Origin: Halorussus halobius
GTDB taxonomy: Archaea; Halobacteriota; Halobacteria; Halobacteriales; Haladaptataceae
DNA: 64,000 nucleotides
Reading direction: 5' to 3'
Assembly: GCF_004765805.1 (NCBI RefSeq)
Contig: NZ_ML219773.1
Span: 992,001-1,056,000, forward strand
The translations under genes were made by a program, and so were the position numbers. Under the pieces are notes generated by a model that was not told the origin of the DNA, searched no databases, and saw only the letters and a list, made by a program, of their open reading frames with translations. Positions 54,796 through 64,000 of this stretch are shown here, piece by piece; the first letter of the stretch is position 1; each line of letters starts with the position of its first letter.

Positions 54796-55152
54796 ATGTT
54801 CGAGGAGTTCTCCACCGGCTACTACCTCGGGCGGCTGTACGTCGAGCCGTACGACGGTGAACAGGCGGCCATGCGTCGCGACCAGCACGAGCGGATAAAC
54901 GAGCAACTGTACGCTTCGGGCGAGGGAATCGAGCGACTCGACGGGCCGCTCGTGATGAAGGTGGACAACCACCACCTCGCGGTCCGAGGCGAGGCCGGCA
55001 TCCCGGAGGGGACGCTGGCGCTCCCCGAGGACCTGCTCGACGACACCGGCGTCCGGAACCCGCCGGCGCTCAAGGAAGTGCTGCTCGCGAAGGCCGACCG
55101 CGCGGCCCAACTCCTCCGGTATCAGGAGACGATGCCCGGCGTCGGGACCTGA
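54796..55152 (+). CDS. DUF5802-like haloarchaeal protein
   Basis: 118 residues. MFEEFSTGYYLGRLYVEPYDGEQAAMRRDQHERINEQLYASGEGIERLDGPLVMKVDNHHLAVRGEAGIPEGTLALPEDLLDDT is the family pattern I recall for DUF5802. Small soluble protein, role unknown. ATG 54796 is chosen over 54781 (MVACLMFEE) because homologues begin MFE. The upstream region 54715-54750 is A/T-rich with TATATAAG, a likely promoter. Convergent with carB. Confidence 0.75.
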   Translation: MFEEFSTGYYLGRLYVEPYDGEQAAMRRDQHERINEQLYASGEGIERLDGPLVMKVDNHHLAVRGEAGIPEGTLALPEDLLDDTGVRNPPALKEVLLAKADRAAQLLRYQETMPGVGT

Positions 55153-55173
55153 ATCGGTTTTCGTCCCGCGCGC

Positions 55174-58461
<3,288 letters not shown>

Positions 58462-58487
58462 TCGTTGGTAGGACGGAGTTCGCTCAT

Positions 58488-58544
58488 CGTAATAAATCCG
58501 ACGATAGATTACGAGTTCCGAAACGATATTTCGATTTTCGAATT
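58488..58544 (-). promoter_or_regulatory. carB promoter region with two dyads
   Basis: CGTAAT (58488-58493) and ATTACG (58508-58513) form a spaced dyad over the TATA box (58491-58498). Further upstream ATTTCGA-TTT-TCGAATT at 58528-58544 closely resembles the carA palindrome ATTACGA-TTT-TCGTAAT, with the same 7+3+7 layout and one mismatch between arms. The base content here is A/T-rich against a G+C-rich background. Confidence 0.55.
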
Positions 58545-58739
58545 TGGTAGGGGTTAGCACGGTTCCCGCCTGCGACTGCTGCGGGTCGATACTCCCCGGC
58601 CGCGAGCGCGCTCACACGGCACGCGTGCGCTCGGCCATTCCGGTCACGGGAGCGCTCGTCGAACGTGGTTCGCCCCCAGAGCGCTGGCCGCGTCGCGTCC
58701 GGCCGACGGGAAAACGGGACGCGGCGCGTCGAGCCCAAC

Positions 58740-60086
58740 CTACAGTTCGAGGTCGGGCTCGTACTCCCGAACCTCCTCCTCGATGCGGTTGCGCTCGAAG
58801 TAGAGGAGTTCGACGGCCAATACGGCCGTGGCGATACCCACCACCGCGTAGAAGGTGCCCGGTTCGCGCGTGTAGAGGTTGGACAGCATCAGCGGGAAGA
58901 ACGTCACCGCGCCGGCGGTTCCGACTGCGGGAACGACGGCGTTCACCTCGTCGTGGTCGCGCTGGCGGAACGCGAGGTAGCTCATCGAACCGAAGACCAG
59001 GATGAACGACAGCGACGCGAACGAGGTGATGGCTCCGAGGCTCCCGTACCACGTGGACGCCGCAGTGGCCGCACCGAGGACGAGTACCGTCCGCTCGGGG
59101 ACGCCGTCGGCGTCCGAGTCGCCGATCTGGTCGGGGAGCAGGTCGTCGTCGACCATCCCCTTCGCGAAGTGCGCCGACGAGAACAGGGTCGCGTTGATCG
59201 CGCTTCCCGTCGAGAACAGCGCCGACAACGCGATGACGACAGCGCCGACCCGCGCCAGCCCGTACGGTCGCATCATCATCGTGGCGGCGTCCTTCAGGGC
59301 GACGTGGGGGTGCGACTGGAGCGCCTGTGGGGCGAGGTTCACCGTCACCATCCCCACGAGGACGTAGATGGCGACGGCGACCGGGATGGAGACGTACACC
59401 GCCTTCCGGATGGTCTCGACCGGGTCCTCGATGCTCTCCTGGTCGTAGAACAGCAGCTGCCACCCCTGGAAGGCGACGAACGAGATGGCGGCCGCCACGA
59501 CGGGACCGAACCCGCCGAGCTGACCCGCGCCGTACTCGAAGGCCGCATCGCTAAAGCCGACCGCGTACACCATCCCGAACGCGCCGAACGCGACGAGGAT
59601 ACCGACCTTCAGCGCGACGAGGACGTTCTCGGCGACGCCGGTGGTTTGCGCGCCGAGCAGGTTCAGCCCGACGAACCCGGCCACCGCGAGGACCGAGACG
59701 AGCGGCCGGGTCGGCACGCCGGCGACGCTCGTCGGAACAACGCCGAACGCGGCCGTGAACTCCCCGAACGCGAACGCGTACATCGCCATCGACCCGACGT
59801 ACCCGAACAGGAGCGTCCACCCGACGATTCCGGCCAGCGTGGCGTTGCCGAGGTAACACTGGACGAACGTCACGGAGCCGCCGCGATTGTCGGTGAGGCT
59901 GTTGAGCGCGTTGTACGAGTAGCCCGCGCACGCGGCGACGATGCCTGCGAGAAGGAACGCGACCCAGATGGCGGACGTCGTTATCTCCGCTACCACGCCG
60001 AAGACGGCGTAGATGCCGCCCCCGATCATGCCGCCGAGCGCCATCGAGACGCCTTCTTTCAGTCCGAGACCGTCATCCATGGCCAT
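58740..60086 (-). CDS. APC family amino acid permease
   Basis: 448 residues with about 12 helices. LKEGVSMALGGMIGGGIYAVFGVVAEI is the first APC helix with the broken GGMIGGGI substrate-binding motif; FVQCYLGNATLAGIVGWTLLFGYV and SFVAFQGWQLLFYDQESIEDPVETIRKA (helix 6 region) follow. Probably imports an amino acid by proton or sodium coupling. Two close ATGs (60086, 60080) are possible. It lies downstream of carB on the same strand but 278 nt away. Confidence 0.88.
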   Translation of the reverse strand: MAMDDGLGLKEGVSMALGGMIGGGIYAVFGVVAEITTSAIWVAFLLAGIVAACAGYSYNALNSLTDNRGGSVTFVQCYLGNATLAGIVGWTLLFGYVGSMAMYAFAFGEFTAAFGVVPTSVAGVPTRPLVSVLAVAGFVGLNLLGAQTTGVAENVLVALKVGILVAFGAFGMVYAVGFSDAAFEYGAGQLGGFGPVVAAAISFVAFQGWQLLFYDQESIEDPVETIRKAVYVSIPVAVAIYVLVGMVTVNLAPQALQSHPHVALKDAATMMMRPYGLARVGAVVIALSALFSTGSAINATLFSSAHFAKGMVDDDLLPDQIGDSDADGVPERTVLVLGAATAASTWYGSLGAITSFASLSFILVFGSMSYLAFRQRDHDEVNAVVPAVGTAGAVTFFPLMLSNLYTREPGTFYAVVGIATAVLAVELLYFERNRIEEEVREYEPDLEL

Positions 60087-60287
60087 CGACCTCCATCCGA
60101 TACGTCCCGTCCGAGACGGTAGTGTCTTGCGAGGCGTGAATTCTTCGCTCGACGGCGTCGGGGCGAACGGCGTCGCCGCCCTCGTCGTCCCCGACAACTC
60201 GTCTGGGCCCGCTCCCGACGTCCACGTCCCGAGCGTCGCGCCGACTTATCGAAGACGGTTTTACGGCGCTCGCACAATTCAGCCACA

Positions 60288-60911
60288 ATGAGCACCGACG
60301 CCGACGATTCGTCCGCCGACCCCAGCACGTCCGATTCGGAGGACCGCCACGAGAACGCCCGCCAGCACGTCGTCACGGTCGACGAAGACGACGGGAAGCA
60401 GGGCGTCGCGAACCGACTCGACGCCCACACCGGCGACGGCATCCGCCACCGGGCGTTCACGACGCTGGTGTTCGACGGCGACGGAAACATCCTGCTCGCT
60501 CAGCGCGCGCCCGGCAAGCGCCTGTGGGGCTCGTGGTGGGACGGCACCGTGGCCTCCCATCCCGTCGAGGGCCAGTCCCAGGAGGAGGCCACTCGCCAGC
60601 GCCTCGACGAGGAACTGGGCGTCACGCCCGACCAGTACGACGACCTCCGGGTGACCGACCGGTTCGAGTACAAGCGCTACTTCGAGAACGCGGGCGTCGA
60701 ACACGAGGTGTGTGCGGTACTCAAGGTCACGCTGGACGACCGCTCGCTCGACCCCGACGAGGAGGAGGTCGCGGGCCTGCTGTGGGTGCCCTACGAGCGC
60801 CTCCACGAGCATCCCGAGTGGTACCGCCAACTGCGCCTGTGCCCGTGGTTCGAGATAGCGATGCGACGGGACACGTCGCCCGACCACACGCCGCCCTCGG
60901 GCCCCTACTGA
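60288..60911 (+). CDS. NUDIX protein of the type I isopentenyl diphosphate isomerase family, catalytic Cys absent
   Basis: 207 residues. Overall IDI-1 layout: RHRAFTTLVFDGDGNILLAQRAPGKRLWGSWWDGTVASHPVEGQSQEEATRQRLDEELG, then FEYKRYFENAGVEHEVCAV with Glu140 matching the E. coli active-site Glu116. The position of E. coli Cys67 (in CGHP) is Ala89 here (ASHP). That Cys is required in the bacterial enzyme, so isomerase activity is doubtful unless the archaeal mechanism differs. The first ~25 residues are acidic. CGCTCGCACAATTC upstream gives no clear TATA. Confidence 0.8.
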   Translation: MSTDADDSSADPSTSDSEDRHENARQHVVTVDEDDGKQGVANRLDAHTGDGIRHRAFTTLVFDGDGNILLAQRAPGKRLWGSWWDGTVASHPVEGQSQEEATRQRLDEELGVTPDQYDDLRVTDRFEYKRYFENAGVEHEVCAVLKVTLDDRSLDPDEEEVAGLLWVPYERLHEHPEWYRQLRLCPWFEIAMRRDTSPDHTPPSGPY

Positions 60912-60927
60912 GCGTTCGAAACGCCGC

Positions 60928-61563
60928 TCAGTCCCCGCGCCCCGCCAGCCCGGCGAGGTGGTCGGCTTCCTCGACGATTATCTGCTCGACGCCGAGGCGG
61001 GCGGCGTCCTCGCTCCCCGGCAGGCAGAACACCACCGCGCCGTCGGCCACCCCGGCGGTCGCGCGCGTGCCGACGACCTTCGTGCCGACCCGGTCGTGCG
61101 AGAGGAGTCGGAACAGTTCGCCAAAGCCCGGTAGCTCCTTGTCGAACAGCGGTTCGAGCGCCTCGACGGTCACGTCGTCGGGGGTCACGCCCGTCCCGCC
61201 GGTCGTCACCACCGCGTCCACGTCGTCGCGGCCGACCAGCGCGTTGACCGAACTCTGGACCCCGTCGAAGTCGTCGGCGACGAGGTCCCGGCTGACCACC
61301 CGGTGGCCCGCGTCCTCCAGTCCGGCCACGACGACGTCGCCCGAGGGGTCGTCCGAGAGGCTCCGGGACGACGAGACGGTGACGACCGCCACGCCGAGGC
61401 TGTCGACGTCGTGGGCGTGGTGGTCGTCGGTCGCCCCGCCGTCGTCGTGGCCGTCGCTCCCGGCGGTGTCGGGTTCGGTCGTCGCTTCGGACTCGCCGGG
61501 GTCGTCCTCGTCGTCCCCGTCGTCGCGTCCCCGTCGCGTGTCGCGGGATTGAAAATCGACCAT
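60928..61563 (-). CDS. moaB: Molybdopterin adenylyltransferase MoaB/MogA family
   Basis: 211 residues. The core (from about residue 55) has VAVVTVSSSRSLSDDPSGD, DAVVTTGGTGVTPDDVTVEALEPLF, FGELFRLLSHDRVGTKVVGTRATAGV and VFCLPGSEDAARLGVEQII. It adenylates molybdopterin before metal insertion. The first ~52 residues are an Asp/Glu/His-rich stretch with no fold, possibly a halophilic or metal-binding tail. Works in the same pathway as the XdhC and MocA-like proteins at 21-23 kb. Confidence 0.9.
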   Translation of the reverse strand: MVDFQSRDTRRGRDDGDDEDDPGESEATTEPDTAGSDGHDDGGATDDHHAHDVDSLGVAVVTVSSSRSLSDDPSGDVVVAGLEDAGHRVVSRDLVADDFDGVQSSVNALVGRDDVDAVVTTGGTGVTPDDVTVEALEPLFDKELPGFGELFRLLSHDRVGTKVVGTRATAGVADGAVVFCLPGSEDAARLGVEQIIVEEADHLAGLAGRGD

Positions 61564-61704
61564 GTGCGCGCATTTGTGCGACAGGAACTTAAATCAACGC
61601 CGCGACCGTTCCGCCCCGTTGCCGTCCTGCCCGGGGTCGTTCACCGCCCGACCGAGCGACGTGAACGCACCTCGACGGGCGTTCGCGGGTCCGACTTCGA
61701 CCGC

Positions 61705-62418
61705 CTACGCCCCCACGCCCTCGTCGTTGGCGACCAGCCGCCACCGCTCGCCCTCGTCTTCGAGGACTCCCCGACGCACCATCTCGTCGAGCACCTCCGT
61801 CATCCGCTCGGGCTGGGCGATCTCCATCTCGATGCGCTCGACGTCGTGGTACTCGCTCAGGAGGTGGCGTATCTCCTCGGCGGTGAACGTCTCCCCGTCG
61901 GCCTTCTCCATCGCGCCCGAGGTGAGGTCTATCATGTCCTCGATGAAGTTCCACGGGTAGACTATCCACGCCCACTCGTCGAGGCGCTCGCCGACGTAGT
62001 CGGGCTCGAACTCGCTGGTCTGGAGGAGCTGGAGCGTCGCGGTCCGGACCTCCCCGGCGTCGCGGTCGGTGACGTACTCGTAGGCGCGCTCGATGGAGCC
62101 GCCGGTGTCGGCGATGTCGTCGATGACGAGCACGTCCTTGCCCTCGACGCTCCCCTCGGGCATCGGATACCGGATTTCGGGGTTGCCGGACTTCTCGGCG
62201 GTCCCGACGTAGTGTTCCATCTTGAGACTCGTCAGGTCGTCGAGCCCGAGGAAGTCACAGATACACCGCCCGGCGAACCACCCGCCGCGAGCCAGCGCCA
62301 CCACCACGTCGGGCTCGAAGGAGTCGCGCTTGACCCCGTCGCTGACGTCCCGGCAGAGCCCGTAGATGTAGTCCCAGTTCGTTATCGTGCACTTGAACTC
62401 GTCGGGGAGTTCGCTCAT
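61705..62418 (-). CDS. Phosphoribosyltransferase with C-terminal winged helix
   Basis: 237 residues. PRPP-binding loop VLVIDDIADTGGSIERA (about residue 98-114) and substrate-side sequence VVVALARGGWFAGRCICDFLG in a type I PRT domain. The C-terminal ~70 residues (FTAEEIRHLLSEYHDVERIEMEIAQPERMTEVLDEMVRRGVLEDEGERWRLV) read as a winged helix. Could be a purine salvage PRT (hypoxanthine or xanthine type) or a PRPP-sensing regulator. ATG 62418 is the last ATG before the domain. Confidence 0.85.
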   Translation of the reverse strand: MSELPDEFKCTITNWDYIYGLCRDVSDGVKRDSFEPDVVVALARGGWFAGRCICDFLGLDDLTSLKMEHYVGTAEKSGNPEIRYPMPEGSVEGKDVLVIDDIADTGGSIERAYEYVTDRDAGEVRTATLQLLQTSEFEPDYVGERLDEWAWIVYPWNFIEDMIDLTSGAMEKADGETFTAEEIRHLLSEYHDVERIEMEIAQPERMTEVLDEMVRRGVLEDEGERWRLVANDEGVGA

Positions 62419-62555
62419 ACCAACTCGGGTGTCGCACGTCTTCGCACTTAACCGTTTACAGGTGTGGTTGCGGGCTCGTCCCCGGCGATTCGGACCGAGC
62501 CGCCGGGTGCGCTGGTCTTCGCCCGCCGGGCGACTGACCGCGTCGGCGTACAAGT

Positions 62556-62562
62556 CTTTTTA
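62556..62562 (+). promoter_or_regulatory. TATA box of the NYN gene
   Basis: CTTTTTA, 25-31 nt before ATG 62587, so a leaderless transcript is expected. Confidence 0.5.
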
Positions 62563-62586
62563 CCGCAGGCGGATGCAACGTCTGCT

Positions 62587-63084
62587 ATGACCGAGATACA
62601 CCCCCACCAGCGGGTCGCCGTCCTCGCGGACGCCCAGAACCTCTATCACACGGCCCAGAGCGTCTACAGCCGGAACATCGACTACTCGGCGCTGCTCGAC
62701 AAGTCCGTTCAGGGTCGGGAGCTGACCCGGGCCATCGCGTACGTAATCCAGGCCGACAGCCCGGACGAGGAGCGGTTCTTCGAGGCGCTGGAGGACATCG
62801 GCTTCGAGACCAAGATAAAGGAACTCAAGACGTTCGGCGACGGCTCGAAGAAGGCCGACTGGGACGTGGGGATGAGCCTCGACGCGGTGACGCTGGCCAA
62901 CCACGTCGACGCGGTCATCCTGTGTACCGGCGACGGCGACTTCTCGCGGCTCTGCTCGCACCTCCGCCACGAGGGCGTCCGCACGGAGGTCACGAGCTTC
63001 GAGGAGTCGACCTCCGAGGAACTGATTCAGGCTGCAGACTCGTTCATCGACATGTCCGAACGACCCGACACCTTCCTGCTGTAG
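62587..63084 (+). CDS. NYN domain (LabA-like) protein, putative RNase
   Basis: 165 residues. RVAVLADAQNLYHTAQ holds the first acidic pair, KKADWDVGMSLDAVTL the central Asp cluster, and AVILCTGDGDFSRLCSHLRHEGVRTEV the last acidic motif; this is the LabA/DUF88 subgroup of the PIN-like NYN superfamily. Members are metal-dependent RNases or inactive relatives. All acidic residues expected are present. Tail DSFIDMSERPDTFLL. No partner gene on the same strand. Confidence 0.88.
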   Translation: MTEIHPHQRVAVLADAQNLYHTAQSVYSRNIDYSALLDKSVQGRELTRAIAYVIQADSPDEERFFEALEDIGFETKIKELKTFGDGSKKADWDVGMSLDAVTLANHVDAVILCTGDGDFSRLCSHLRHEGVRTEVTSFEESTSEELIQAADSFIDMSERPDTFLL

Positions 63085-63086
63085 AC

Positions 63087-63257
63087 TCAGACCGGCCGGC
63101 CGTCTTCGCCGGCCGTGCCGCTCAGGAGCGCGCCGGCCGCGAGTCCGAGGACGGCGACCGCCGAGACCACGTAGGAGGTGAACGTCTGCTGGGTCGCCAC
63201 CGCGAAGATGACGACGCCGAACACGACCAACAGCAGGGCACCGATTGTCTCTCTCAT
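63087..63257 (-). CDS. Small two-helix membrane protein
   Basis: 56 residues. Helices about 5-24 and 28-48, then GTAGEDGRPV. ATTTATTAG at about 63285-63293 (minus strand) lies ~30 nt above ATG 63257. Many haloarchaea have such proteins next to unrelated genes. It ends 2 nt from the convergent NYN gene. Confidence 0.65.
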   Translation of the reverse strand: MRETIGALLLVVFGVVIFAVATQQTFTSYVVSAVAVLGLAAGALLSGTAGEDGRPV

Positions 63258-63460
63258 CGTGGGCCCAAGTACTCGCTCGAAGCTAATAAATCGACCCATA
63301 ACCGCGGGGCGACGACGTGAGGAATCGTGACCTTTCGTCGACGTCTCTCGGTTCCTGTTACCGAGTCCCACTATCGGGGCGGTCGGGTCGGTCCCCGTCG
63401 GTGGGCGTCGCTCGGCCCGAGAGCGAAGCCTTTTCGCCGACCGACTCGAACCGGTGACGG

Positions 63461-63958
63461 ATGACCACGCGCGAGACCGACGACGGGGCCGACGACCTGC
63501 CGCGACTTCGCACCGTCGCCGACTACCAGTTCGGGCCCGGCGTCGGCGCGGCGCTGTTTCCCGAGAGCGAGCGACTGACGGTCCGGCGCTCCTCGTCCGG
63601 GCGGCCCCAGCAGGTCCTCGCGGACGCCGGGCGAGTGGTGACCTACGGCACCGACGGCCGGTTCACGCTGGGGCTGGAAGGGGGCCGGCGGCTCGCGGCC
63701 GCGCTCGACCCGCCGGCGGGCCGCGTGACGGTCGGCGACGAGAGCGACCCGTTCGTCAGGGACGGCAAGAACGTCTTCGCCAAGTTCGTCTCGCGGGTCG
63801 GGCCGGAGGTCCGGCCGGGCGACGAGGTCGCGGTGGTCCACCGCGACGGGGGGCTGCTCGCGGTCGGCCGGGCCGAGCTCTCGGCCCGTTCGATGGCCGA
63901 CTTCGACACCGGGATGGCGGTGCTGGTCCGGGAGGGTGCGGGCGACGAGCCGGTCTGA
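63461..63958 (+). CDS. PUA domain RNA-binding protein
   Basis: 165 residues. N-terminal RLRTVADYQFGPGVGAALFPESERLTVRRSSSGRPQQVLADAGRVVTYGTDGRFTLGLEGGRRLAAAL and C-terminal PUA domain with RVTVGDESDPFVRDGKNVFAKFVSRVGPEVRPGDEVAVVHRDGGLLAVGRAELSA, which resembles the C-terminal part of archaeosine transglycosylases. It probably binds tRNA or rRNA. A CCTTTTCG box lies ~25-30 nt upstream of ATG 63461; GTG 63454 is out of frame. Confidence 0.85.
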   Translation: MTTRETDDGADDLPRLRTVADYQFGPGVGAALFPESERLTVRRSSSGRPQQVLADAGRVVTYGTDGRFTLGLEGGRRLAAALDPPAGRVTVGDESDPFVRDGKNVFAKFVSRVGPEVRPGDEVAVVHRDGGLLAVGRAELSARSMADFDTGMAVLVREGAGDEPV

Positions 63959-64000
63959 CCCCGGCGGCGGTCGGTCCGCTCCAACACGCTTATCCCCTCA

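Noticed and set aside
54319-55152. Toxin-antitoxin pair (RHH protein plus neighbour)
   Set aside because: The RHH-like gene and the 118-residue gene are divergent, not in one operon, and neither looks like a known toxin.

Overview
This 64 kb window is chromosomal DNA from a halophilic archaeon (class Halobacteria). The evidence is a very G+C-rich sequence with acidic predicted proteins, archaeal ribosomal proteins in the standard S10/spc order with rnp1 (RNase P) inside the operon, and TATA-type promoters placed 25-35 nt before many start codons. Other markers are a PGF-CTERM sorting tail, a HalOD1 domain protein, a bacterio-opsin-activator-type HTH protein and several small families known only from haloarchaea. 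The genus cannot be read from the sequence with confidence.

Layout. 1-3.4 kb: the end of a branched-chain amino acid ABC transporter operon (fused LivH-LivM permease, LivG, LivF). 3.4-16.9 kb: small membrane proteins, a PGF-CTERM surface protein, an orphan transposase-type HTH protein, an S9 peptidase, a UDP-GlcNAc 2-epimerase with a sugar epimerase, an MFS transporter, an M48 protease and a Tat lipoprotein propeller. 17.0-18.6 kb: an EF-1alpha gene standing alone. 18.7-23.3 kb: a ferritin-like protein, thiazole synthase Thi4 with a co-transcribed cysteine-rich partner, then XdhC and MocA-like maturation factors. 23.3-24.0 kb: tRNA-Gly(GCC) next to an array of tRNA-derived repeats. 24.1-37.0 kb: a SPOUT methyltransferase followed by 23 ribosomal protein genes and rnp1. 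37.2-41.6 kb: HAD hydrolase, DUF4188, HTH and unknown genes, then secY, which is displaced from the ribosomal operon. 41.7-45.0 kb: HpcH aldolase, a disulfide reductase and a Vms1-type release factor.

45.0-46.1 kb is an A+T-rich patch with membrane proteins only. 46.2-48.3 kb is an arsenic methylation cassette (ArsR, ArsM, small membrane protein, ArsN2) with a palindromic operator. 48.3-58.5 kb carries carA and carB far apart, with related palindromes at both promoters; an Lrp-type regulator lies divergent to carA. Between them are a 0.7 kb non-coding region with a long inverted repeat, a PHP protein, a lipid kinase and several small haloarchaeal proteins. 58.7-64 kb: APC permease, an IDI-like NUDIX protein lacking the catalytic Cys, MoaB, a phosphoribosyltransferase, a NYN nuclease-like protein and a PUA protein.

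Most of the window is ordinary core genome. The observations most worth a second look are the paired palindromes at carA and carB, the tRNA-Gly repeat array, the 50.2-50.5 kb inverted repeat, Thi4 with a degenerate archaemetzincin-like neighbour, the NUDIX protein with Cys replaced by Ala, the lone EF-1alpha with a changed G3 motif, and the Vms1-type release factor. I did not find a clear multi-gene defence system, CRISPR array, rRNA operon or intact transposon.
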